Shown here in pieces: positions 1 to 5,613 of a DNA stretch of 5,613 bases. Source of the stretch: Erysipelotrichaceae bacterium (GTDB taxonomy: Bacteria > Bacillota_I > Bacilli_A > Erysipelotrichales > Erysipelotrichaceae). Below the pieces are notes generated by a model, which was not told the origin of the DNA, did not search any database, and saw only the letters and a program-made list of their open reading frames with translations. Positions within the stretch are counted from its first letter, which is position 1. Every line of letters starts with the position of its first letter. The DNA lies in assembly GCA_017620435.1 (NCBI GenBank), contig JAFZQL010000169.1, positions 1 through 5,613 of the forward strand. The letters run 5' to 3'. A program made the translations under genes and the position numbers.

Positions 1-413
1 ACAGGCTGAAGAACGACTATGCCAGAGCCTATGCCGATACGGAGAATCTCAAGAAAAGGCTGATGGCGGAAGCGGAACAGACCAGAAAATACCGGATACA
101 GAGTTTTGCGAAGGAGATCCTTCCGGTCATCGACAATCTGGAAAGGGCTCTGAAAACGGAAGTAGCCGAAAGCGATGAAGGTTTCAAGAAAGGTATCGAG
201 ATGACCTATCATCAGCTGATCGCCGCATTGAAGAACGAAGGCGTCGAAGAAATAGACTGTCTGAACAAACCGTTCGATGCGAATCTCGCACAGGCCATCA
301 TGCAGGAAAAGAAAGAAGATGTGGAAACAGGCACTGTGATCGAGATCCTTCAGAAGGGTTACATATTGAAAGATCGTATATTAAGACCGGCAATGGTCAA
401 GGTAAGTGAATAA
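1..413 (+). CDS. grpE: GrpE, nucleotide exchange factor of DnaK (5' end missing)
   Basis: GrpE is the cytosolic dimeric cofactor that releases ADP from DnaK so that substrate can leave and the chaperone cycle can restart. The frame is open from the left edge: the first full codon is at base 3, giving 136 visible residues up to the TAA at 411-413. Family length is about 180-220, so roughly the first 50-80 residues, normally a variable charged tail and the start of the long helix, are missing. What remains is the end of the dimerising helix (NDYARAYADTENLKKR), the four-helix-bundle part (around SFAKEILPVIDNLERAL) and the beta-wing that contacts DnaK, ending in the family signature GYILKDRILRPAMVKV. 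The ATG at 63 is an internal methionine, since good GrpE sequence precedes it. The wing reads FDANLAQAI where many homologues have FDPN.H.A, so the usual Pro and His are both Ala. The gene lies 13 nt before dnaK and is surely co-transcribed with it. Identity is secure. Confidence 0.96.
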   Translation, partial: RLKNDYARAYADTENLKKRLMAEAEQTRKYRIQSFAKEILPVIDNLERALKTEVAESDEGFKKGIEMTYHQLIAALKNEGVEEIDCLNKPFDANLAQAIMQEKKEDVETGTVIEILQKGYILKDRILRPAMVKVSE

Positions 414-418
414 GGAGG
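412..418 (+). promoter_or_regulatory. Ribosome binding site of dnaK, overlapping the grpE stop
   Basis: AAGGAGG lies 8 nt before the ATG at 427 and shares its first bases with the grpE stop codon. This near-perfect Shine-Dalgarno decides the dnaK start: the frame also opens at a GTG at 406 inside grpE, but that codon would precede the ribosome site and add seven residues absent from DnaK proteins. The overlap suggests that ribosomes finishing grpE can re-initiate on dnaK. Confidence 0.9.
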
Positions 419-426
419 ATTGTAAA

Positions 427-2250
427 ATGAGCAAGATTATAGGTATTGATTTAGGTACGACAAACAGCTGCGTTGCTGTCATGGAAGGCAAAGATGTAAA
501 AGTCATTACGAACCCGGAAGGCAACCGGACGACTCCGTCTGTCGTTGCGTTCAAGGACGGCGAGATCATCGTAGGCGATGCGGCAAAAAGGCAGGTTGTT
601 ACAAATAAGGATTCCGTTTCATCCATCAAGAGAAAGATGGGATCCAGTGAAAAAGTCCATGTCAACAACAAGGACTATACCCCGCAGGAAATCTCCGCAA
701 TGATTCTGCAGTACATGAAGAAGTATGCGGAAGACTATCTGGGTGAAAAGGTAGACAAGGCCGTCATTACGGTTCCTGCCTACTTCAACGATGCACAGCG
801 TCAGGCTACCAAGGACGCCGGAAAGATTGCGGGATTCGAAGTAGAAAGAATCATCAACGAACCGACGGCTGCAGCTCTGGCCTTCGGTATCGACAAGACC
901 GATAAGGAACAGAAAGTTCTGGTCTTCGACCTGGGCGGCGGTACTTTCGATGTATCCATCCTGGATCTGGCGGAAGGAACCTTCGAAGTTCTGGCAACGG
1001 CCGGCGATAACCACCTGGGCGGCGATGACTTCGATAATGTTGTCGTCGACTGGATGGCCGACGAGTTCAAGAAAGAACATCACGGCATCGATCTGAAAGC
1101 GGACCGCATGGCTCTGCAGAGACTGAAAGAAGCTGCTGAAAAGGCCAAAAAAGATCTGAGCTCCATGGTTCAGACTCACATCTCTCTGCCGTTCGTTTCT
1201 GCCGATGAATCAGGCCCTCTGCATCTTGACATGGATCTGACCAGAGCCAACTTCGATAAGATGACCAAGCATCTGGTAGACAGAACAGTAGGACCGGTCA
1301 GACAGGCTTTGAAAGACTCCGGTCTTAGCCCAAGCGATATCGATGAAGTTCTACTGGTAGGCGGATCGACAAGAATGATCTCCGTTCAGGAAGCCGTCAA
1401 GGCTGAGCTGGGCAAGGAACCGAACAAGTCCGTCAACCCGGATGAAGTCGTAGCTATGGGCGCAGCGATCCAGGGCGGCATTCTGCAGGGCAACAACCCG
1501 AACGATGTTCTGCTGCTGGATGTCACACCGCTGTCACTGGGTATTGAAACACTGGGTGGCGTCATGACTGTCCTGATCCCGAGAAATACGACCATTCCGA
1601 CACAGAAGTCGCAGATCTTCTCGACAGCCGCAGATAACCAGCCGGCAGTAGACATTCACGTCCTGCAGGGTGAAAGACCGATGGCCGCCGACAACAAGAC
1701 CTTAGGCAACTTCCAGCTCACCGGCATCGCTCCGGCAAGAAGAGGCATCCCGCAGATCGAAGTAACCTTCGACATCGATGTCAACGGTATCGTCCATGTT
1801 TCCGCTCTGGACAAGGGTACAAACAAGAAACAGGAAATCACGATCACCAACTCTTCCGGACTCTCCGATGAAGAGATCGACAAGATGGTCAGAGAAGCTG
1901 AAGAAAACAAGGCTGCCGATGACAAGAGAAGAGAAGAGATCGAATTGAGAAACAAGGCGGAAAGCTTTATCGCCCAGATCGATCAGCAGCTGGAAACGGA
2001 AAATCCGAATATTTCCGCCGATCAGAAGGCGCAGGTCAAGGCTTTAAGAGATGAGCTGCAGTCCGCGATCGACAACAACGAATACGACAAGCTCAAGAAC
2101 AAGCTGGACGAGCTGGAGAAGGCTGCCCAGGCCATGGGTGAAGCGATGTATCAGCAGGCCCAGTCTCAGCAGGCTTACACGGATCCGAACCAGGGAAATA
2201 CCGGTAATCCGAACGATGATGTCGTAGATGCCGATTTTAAGGCAAAGTAA
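427..2250 (+). CDS. dnaK: DnaK, Hsp70 molecular chaperone
   Basis: This is the cytosolic ATP-dependent chaperone that binds exposed hydrophobic segments, working with DnaJ and GrpE and handing aggregates to ClpB. It has 607 residues and is complete. The ATPase domain (about 1-355) shows phosphate loop 1 IDLGTTNS (7-14), a catalytic Lys in SIKRK (Lys68, matching E. coli Lys70), the hinge motif IINEPTAAAL (from 142), phosphate loop 2 DLGGGTFD (168-175) and the adenosine motif LVGGSTR (310-316). The interdomain linker is DVLLLD (360-365). The beta substrate-binding domain follows to about residue 480, then the helical lid and a Gln/Asn-rich flexible tail ending VVDADFKAK. Between KRKMGSS and the YTPQEIS segment it lacks the insertion of about two dozen residues found in proteobacterial DnaK, which marks the Gram-positive type. 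After GGSTRM it has Ile-Ser where Pro-Lys is common. It starts at the ATG behind AAGGAGG and ends in tandem TAA TAA. Regulation is probably by HrcA acting upstream of the operon, outside the window. Confidence 0.99.
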   Translation: MSKIIGIDLGTTNSCVAVMEGKDVKVITNPEGNRTTPSVVAFKDGEIIVGDAAKRQVVTNKDSVSSIKRKMGSSEKVHVNNKDYTPQEISAMILQYMKKYAEDYLGEKVDKAVITVPAYFNDAQRQATKDAGKIAGFEVERIINEPTAAALAFGIDKTDKEQKVLVFDLGGGTFDVSILDLAEGTFEVLATAGDNHLGGDDFDNVVVDWMADEFKKEHHGIDLKADRMALQRLKEAAEKAKKDLSSMVQTHISLPFVSADESGPLHLDMDLTRANFDKMTKHLVDRTVGPVRQALKDSGLSPSDIDEVLLVGGSTRMISVQEAVKAELGKEPNKSVNPDEVVAMGAAIQGGILQGNNPNDVLLLDVTPLSLGIETLGGVMTVLIPRNTTIPTQKSQIFSTAADNQPAVDIHVLQGERPMAADNKTLGNFQLTGIAPARRGIPQIEVTFDIDVNGIVHVSALDKGTNKKQEITITNSSGLSDEEIDKMVREAEENKAADDKRREEIELRNKAESFIAQIDQQLETENPNISADQKAQVKALRDELQSAIDNNEYDKLKNKLDELEKAAQAMGEAMYQQAQSQQAYTDPNQGNTGNPNDDVVDADFKAK

Positions 2251-2282
2251 TAAAACATTAAAGAAGAAGTATTAATATAGAA

Positions 2283-2288
2283 AGGGGG
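2283..2288 (+). promoter_or_regulatory. Ribosome binding site of dnaJ (AGGGGG) in the dnaK-dnaJ gap
   Basis: AGGGGG lies 4 nt before the dnaJ ATG at 2293. It matches AGGAGG with one A to G change, which still pairs with the 16S tail through a G-U wobble, and the spacing is a little short. The 42-nt gap (2251-2292) is otherwise AT-rich. I see no convincing promoter, terminator or CIRCE in it, so dnaJ is probably read from the dnaK transcript. Confidence 0.75.
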
Positions 2289-2292
2289 TATT

Positions 2293-3426
2293 ATGGCCGA
2301 CAAACGTGATTATTATGAGGTTTTAGGCTTATCCAAGAACGCCAGTGCAGATGATATTAAAAAAGCCTACCGTAAGTTGGCAAAACAGTATCACCCCGAT
2401 GTGAATAAAGCACCCGATGCTGAAGCGAAATTCAAGGAAATCAACGAAGCCTACGAAGTCCTGTCTGATCCGCAGAAGAAAGCCACCTATGACCAGTTCG
2501 GTCATTCCGGCATGGACGGATTCTCACAGGGCTTCTCCGGCGGCTTCGGCGGCATGAACATGGATGACCTGGGAGACATCTTCTCCAGTTTCATGGGAGG
2601 CATGGGCTCGGGATTCTCCGGTTTCAACTTCGGCGGAAGCAGTTCCAGAAGAACCGGTCCGATGAAAGGTGAAAACCGCTACATGTCCATGGACATCGAT
2701 TTCCTGGATGCCGTACACGGCGTCGATAAACTGATTAACATTTCCGTCGACAAGAAATGTGAATACTGCGACGGTTCAGGTGCCGCCAGCAAGTCCGACA
2801 TCGAGACCTGTTCGACCTGCAGAGGTTCAGGACGGGTCATGAGACAGTCAAGAACTCCCTTTGGCGTGATACAGCAGCAGACCATCTGTCCGGACTGTAA
2901 AGGTACGGGTAAACGGATCAAGAAGGTCTGTCCGCACTGCGGCGGAAACGGCTACAATACCGTAAAGGAACAGGTTGAAGTTTCCATTCCGGCAGGCATC
3001 AGTTCCGGCCAGCAGGTCAGACTTTCCGGATACGGCGAAAGGGGAAGCAACGGCGGACCGAACGGCGATCTCTACATCGAGATCCGGGTAAGATCGCATA
3101 AATACTTCCGCAGAGAAGGAAACAATATCCATATCTCTGTTCCTATTTCAGCCGTCGATGCGACTCTGGGAACAACGGTAGATGTTCCGACGGCGCATGG
3201 TGATGTGGAACTGACCATTCCGGCAGGAACACAGCCGGGTCAGCAGCTTCGCCTGAGAGGATACGGAATCAAGGATCTGCGCAGCAACAGCATGGGCGAT
3301 CAGATCGTCGATGTACAGGTGGAGATCCCGAAGAAGCTCAGCAGAGAAGAAAAAGAACTCTATGAGACGCTGGCGAAACGCAAGAAAGAATCCGTATTCG
3401 AAAGATTTAAGAAAAACTTTAAGTAG
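2293..3426 (+). CDS. dnaJ: DnaJ, Hsp40 co-chaperone with zinc-finger domain (class I)
   Basis: DnaJ binds unfolded protein, delivers it to DnaK and stimulates DnaK ATP hydrolysis. The 377 residues match the family length and the gene is intact. The J domain (1-70) holds the essential HPD at 34-36 between the two main helices. The Gly/Phe/Met-rich linker (about 71-125) contains the conserved DIF motif (95-97) seen in class I DnaJ. The zinc-binding region has four CxxCxGxG repeats starting at Cys156, Cys173, Cys199 and Cys213, all eight cysteines being present. Two beta-barrel client-binding domains follow, with the paired motifs VSIPAGISSGQQVRLSGYGE and LTIPAGTQPGQQLRLRGYG, then a basic C-terminal dimerisation tail. 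The start is the ATG behind AGGGGG, and MADKRDYYEVLGL is a typical DnaJ N terminus. The full class I set of domains separates it from CbpA-type proteins, which lack the zinc region. It follows dnaK by 42 nt and its stop lies inside a perfect inverted repeat. Confidence 0.99.
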   Translation: MADKRDYYEVLGLSKNASADDIKKAYRKLAKQYHPDVNKAPDAEAKFKEINEAYEVLSDPQKKATYDQFGHSGMDGFSQGFSGGFGGMNMDDLGDIFSSFMGGMGSGFSGFNFGGSSSRRTGPMKGENRYMSMDIDFLDAVHGVDKLINISVDKKCEYCDGSGAASKSDIETCSTCRGSGRVMRQSRTPFGVIQQQTICPDCKGTGKRIKKVCPHCGGNGYNTVKEQVEVSIPAGISSGQQVRLSGYGERGSNGGPNGDLYIEIRVRSHKYFRREGNNIHISVPISAVDATLGTTVDVPTAHGDVELTIPAGTQPGQQLRLRGYGIKDLRSNSMGDQIVDVQVEIPKKLSREEKELYETLAKRKKESVFERFKKNFK

Positions 3427-3444
3427 GACTTGTTCCTACTTAAA
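3418..3444. repeat. Perfect 11-bp inverted repeat over the dnaJ stop, hairpin or weak terminator
   Basis: TTTAAGTAGGA (3418-3428) and TCCTACTTAAA (3434-3444) are exact reverse complements separated by the 5-nt loop CTTGT. The left arm includes the last codons and the TAG stop of dnaJ. As RNA this is a clean stem-loop. On the + strand no T run follows, so it would be at best a weak terminator, or a 3'-end stabiliser of the dnaKJ message. On the - strand a TTTTT run follows one base past the stem, which looks more like a terminator, though no - strand gene is seen here. It also overlaps the likely clpB promoter, so an operator role is possible. The repeat is certain; its function is not. Confidence 0.6.
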
Positions 3445-3446
3445 AT
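3418..3446 (+). promoter_or_regulatory. Candidate sigma-A promoter of clpB
   Basis: TAAAAT (3441-3446) matches the -10 consensus at five of six bases. With 17-bp spacing the -35 box would be TTTAAG (3418-3423), matching TTGACA at only three positions. Transcription would begin near 3453, just before the CIRCE element, which is where HrcA operators usually sit. The alternative -10 TATACA at 3446-3451 has no better -35. A promoter here is expected because a CIRCE without one would be pointless, but the exact boxes are a guess. Confidence 0.4.
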
Positions 3447-3457
3447 ATACAGTTTCG

Positions 3458-3484
3458 TTAGCACTCAGAAATTAATAGTGCTAA
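3458..3484 (+). promoter_or_regulatory. CIRCE element, HrcA operator in front of clpB
   Basis: The left arm TTAGCACTC (3458-3466) is the exact consensus. After a 9-bp spacer the right arm TAGTGCTAA (3476-3484) matches GAGTGCTAA at eight of nine positions, only the innermost base differing. The 9-9-9 layout is that of the CIRCE operator bound by the HrcA repressor, which is released during heat shock when GroEL is occupied. The element abuts the clpB ribosome site, sharing two A bases with it, and lies 13 nt before the start codon. If transcription begins near 3453 the 5' leader would also carry it as an RNA stem-loop. No CtsR-type direct heptamer repeat is visible nearby. Confidence 0.93.
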
Positions 3485-3490
3485 AGGAGG
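3483..3490 (+). promoter_or_regulatory. Ribosome binding site of clpB
   Basis: AAAGGAGG, 7 nt before the ATG at 3498, is a strong Shine-Dalgarno that fixes the clpB start. Its first two A bases are the last two of the CIRCE right arm, so HrcA bound to DNA, or the CIRCE hairpin in RNA, would sit right against the ribosome landing site. Confidence 0.88.
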
Positions 3491-3497
3491 TAAGAAG

Positions 3498-5613
3498 ATG
3501 AATCCTGAATTAATGACAGAAAAACTGCAGGATATTCTGATGAAGGCATTAAGTATCTGTAAGGAAAACTCCAATCCTGAACTGTGCAGCGAACATCTTC
3601 TGGCTGCATTCTTGCAGGAGAGAGATATTACCGATCTGCTGAACGGTTTCCACACCGATGTGAACCGTCTGATCGGCATCAATGATACTTATCTGAAAAG
3701 ACTTCCTTCTTCAGATACGACAGAAAATCCAATGGTAAACCGCTATGTAGCCAATTCCTACAACGAGGCGCTGCAGAAATCAAAACAGAGAAAAGACAAG
3801 TATATCTCCATGTTTGATCTGTTTATTGCCTTGCTGTATAACCAGTCTTCGGTCTGCGAGGAACTGAGAAAATACTGTGGCTTTACCAGAAACGACATAG
3901 AAGACAAATATAGCATGGAAAGGGGTGGTACGATGATCAACAGTCAGGAAGATGAAAACAATCTGAATCCGTTAAAGAAATACGGCAGAAACCTGGTAGA
4001 TGATGTCAGAAACGGAAAGATCGATCCCGTCATCGGCAGAGACGAAGAGATCCGCAGAGTGATCGAGATCCTTTCCAGAAAAACCAAAAACAATCCGGTC
4101 CTGATCGGTGAGCCGGGTGTAGGCAAGACGGCGATCGTCGAAGGTCTGGCCTGGCGTATCTTCAACAACGATGTTCCGTTAGGTTTAAAGGATAAAGACC
4201 TGATCGAGCTGGACATGGGATCACTGATCGCAGGAGCGAAATACAGAGGCGAGTTCGAGGAAAGGCTGAAAGCCGTTCTGAAACAGATACAGGACGCGGA
4301 TGGCAAGATCATCCTGTTTATCGATGAGATCCACAATCTGGTCGGTGCCGGAAAGACGGAAGGGGCCATGGATGCGGCAAACCTGCTGAAGCCGATGCTG
4401 GCAAGAGGCGAACTGCGCTGTATCGGTGCGACCACTTTCGATGAATACAGGAAATACATCGAGAAAGACTCCGCACTGGAGAGACGATTCCAGAAAGTCA
4501 GCATCGATGAACCAACGGTAGAAGATACGATCTCCATCCTGAGAGGTCTGAAAGACCGTTTTGAAGCCCATCACGGCGTCAAGATCAAGGATGATGCGAT
4601 CATTGCGGCTGCGACACTGTCCAACCGCTACATCTCGGACCGTTTCCTTCCGGACAAGGCGATAGACCTGATTGATGAGGCCTGTGCCTCTACCAGGGTG
4701 GAAATGGACTCCAAACCGGCGGAACTGGATGAACTGAGCCGAAAAATAGATACCCTGGAAATCGAAAAGATCTCTTTGAAGAAAGAGACCGATGAGAAGG
4801 CCGCCAGACGTCTGGAAGAACTGGAAAAGGATCTGGAATCTCTGAAAGAGAAAAAGAATCTTCTGGATGCCAGATGGCAGAAAGAAAAAGAAGACCTGAA
4901 ACAGGTGAAACAGATCAAGGAACAGCTCGAAAGGGCGAAACTGGAAATGTCCGATGCCCAGAACAGCGCCGACTACGAGAAGGCATCCAAGCTGCAGTAC
5001 GAGACGATCCCGTCCCTGGAGAAACAGCTTAACGAGATCAGTGAAAACGAGAACGAAGGAAGAATGCTATCGGAAGTTGTCGATGAACAGTCGATCGCCA
5101 AGGTCGTGGCCAAGTGGACGCACATCGATGTTTCGAAACTGATGTCTTCGGAAAGAGAGAAACTCCTGAAGCTGAAGGAAAAACTGTCTATTCGTGTGGT
5201 TGGACAGGATCAGGCGCTGGAACTGGTTTCTGACGCGATTTTAAGGTCCAAGGCGCAGGTTTCCGATACGAATAGACCGATCGGTTCTTTCCTGTTCCTG
5301 GGTCCTACAGGCGTCGGTAAAACGGAAGTGGCGAAAGCACTGGCAGAACAGCTCTTTGACGACGAATCCAAGATCGTCCGTATCGACATGTCAGAATACA
5401 TGGAGAAATTCTCCGTATCCAGACTGATCGGCGCTCCTCCTGGATATGTAGGCTACGAGGAAGGCGGACAGCTGACCGAAGCAGTCAGGAGAAAGCCTTA
5501 TTCCATCGTCCTGCTGGATGAAATCGAGAAGGCACATCCGGATGTCTTCAACATCCTTCTGCAGATCCTGGACGACGGCAGGATCACGGATTCCAAGGGC
5601 GTTACCGTGGACT
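3498..5613 (+). CDS. clpB: ClpB, Hsp100 protein disaggregase (3' end missing)
   Basis: ClpB is a cytosolic hexameric AAA+ unfoldase that threads polypeptides out of aggregates with DnaK-DnaJ-GrpE. The window holds 705 codons with no stop; the family is about 860 residues, so the end of the second ATPase domain, with its arginine finger, and the C-terminal domain are missing. Order: a Clp-N domain of two divergent repeats (about 1-140); AAA-1 with Walker A GEPGVGKT (204-211), pore loop KYRG (248-251, Tyr249), Walker B IILFIDE (271-277) and arginine pair in ALERRF (329-330); a coiled-coil middle domain (about 405-525) with Tyr501 in LQYETIP, matching E. coli Tyr503; AAA-2 with Walker A GPTGVGKT (602-609), pore loop GYVGYEEGG (649-657, Tyr653) and Walker B IVLLDE (670-675). 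The long middle domain and the absence of a ClpP-binding IGF loop in the visible part separate it from ClpA and ClpC. The usual WTGIPV before AAA-2 reads WTHIDV (540-545). It is controlled by the CIRCE directly upstream. Confidence 0.97.
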   Translation, partial: MNPELMTEKLQDILMKALSICKENSNPELCSEHLLAAFLQERDITDLLNGFHTDVNRLIGINDTYLKRLPSSDTTENPMVNRYVANSYNEALQKSKQRKDKYISMFDLFIALLYNQSSVCEELRKYCGFTRNDIEDKYSMERGGTMINSQEDENNLNPLKKYGRNLVDDVRNGKIDPVIGRDEEIRRVIEILSRKTKNNPVLIGEPGVGKTAIVEGLAWRIFNNDVPLGLKDKDLIELDMGSLIAGAKYRGEFEERLKAVLKQIQDADGKIILFIDEIHNLVGAGKTEGAMDAANLLKPMLARGELRCIGATTFDEYRKYIEKDSALERRFQKVSIDEPTVEDTISILRGLKDRFEAHHGVKIKDDAIIAAATLSNRYISDRFLPDKAIDLIDEACASTRVEMDSKPAELDELSRKIDTLEIEKISLKKETDEKAARRLEELEKDLESLKEKKNLLDARWQKEKEDLKQVKQIKEQLERAKLEMSDAQNSADYEKASKLQYETIPSLEKQLNEISENENEGRMLSEVVDEQSIAKVVAKWTHIDVSKLMSSEREKLLKLKEKLSIRVVGQDQALELVSDAILRSKAQVSDTNRPIGSFLFLGPTGVGKTEVAKALAEQLFDDESKIVRIDMSEYMEKFSVSRLIGAPPGYVGYEEGGQLTEAVRRKPYSIVLLDEIEKAHPDVFNILLQILDDGRITDSKGVTVD
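3920..3935 (+). promoter_or_regulatory. Probable internal translation start in clpB (N-domain-less isoform)
   Basis: AAGGGG (3920-3925) stands 7 nt before an in-frame ATG (3933-3935, codon 146). This is a Shine-Dalgarno of the same wobble type as the one used for dnaJ. E. coli clpB has a known second start at codon 149, right after the RGGES stretch, that makes the shorter ClpB lacking the N domain. Here the ATG follows RGGT at the matching place, and the Arg-Gly-Gly codons themselves form part of the ribosome site. The product would start MINSQ and keep both ATPase domains. Sequence and position are seen; use of the site is inferred. Confidence 0.6.

Noticed and set aside
406..426. Upstream GTG start for dnaK adding seven residues (MNKEDCK)
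   Set aside because: The GTG lies before the AAGGAGG ribosome site and inside grpE. The ATG at 427 has ideal spacing and gives the standard DnaK N terminus.
619..1179. 186-codon open frame on the - strand opposite dnaK
   Set aside because: Long antisense frames opposite Hsp70 genes are a known by-product of their codon use. The translation shows no recognisable domain and I saw no convincing ribosome site, while the + strand is plainly dnaK.
2251..2292. Possible promoter or small hairpin in the AT-rich dnaK-dnaJ gap
   Set aside because: TATTAAT-like sequences occur by chance in such AT-rich DNA, no -35 partner is convincing, and the ATTAA/TTAAT pairing is only five A/T pairs.
3427..3497. 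CtsR operator before clpB
   Set aside because: No tandem GGTCAAA-type heptamers are visible; the regulatory sequence present is the CIRCE.
3944..4537. 197-codon open frame on the - strand opposite clpB
   Set aside because: It is a Ser/Phe-rich translation with no family resemblance, lying entirely over well-conserved ClpB sequence (AAA-1 domain).
4954..5142. Short + strand frame (62 codons) within clpB
   Set aside because: It is out of frame with clpB, Arg/Ser/Thr-rich, and covers the conserved middle domain, so it is a shadow of clpB.

Overview
The window is a heat-shock chaperone locus read entirely on the + strand. It holds the 3' part of grpE, complete dnaK and dnaJ, and the first 705 codons of clpB, which runs off the right edge. 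Leucine is mostly CTG, arginine is often AGA, and G+C looks close to half by eye (not counted). DnaK is 607 residues and lacks the stretch of about two dozen residues that proteobacterial DnaK carries in its first ATPase lobe, the classic Gram-positive form. Together with the strong AGGAGG-type ribosome sites and a CIRCE operator, this points to a Firmicute. Gene order and protein style fit an Erysipelotrichia-like lineage, but that is only an impression.

Layout: grpE (1-413, 5' end missing) is followed 13 nt later by dnaK (427-2250), whose ribosome site overlaps the grpE stop. A 42-nt AT-rich gap leads to dnaJ (2293-3426). The 71-nt gap before clpB (3498 to the edge) carries the main regulatory signals. 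These are a perfect 11-bp inverted repeat straddling the dnaJ stop, a plausible promoter, and a 27-bp CIRCE element (3458-3484) that runs directly into the clpB Shine-Dalgarno. hrcA, the CIRCE repressor gene, probably lies upstream of grpE outside the window (inference).

The four products form one machine. DnaJ delivers substrate to DnaK and triggers ATP hydrolysis, GrpE exchanges the nucleotide, and ClpB, recruited through its coiled-coil middle domain, pulls polypeptides out of aggregates. Putting clpB next to dnaJ under its own CIRCE suggests HrcA controls the disaggregase along with the DnaK system.

No new biological system was found. The points most worth a second look are an apparent internal translation start in clpB at codon 146, which would make an N-domain-less isoform like that of E. 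coli ClpB; the stacked inverted repeats before clpB; and a few substitutions at normally conserved positions in ClpB and GrpE.
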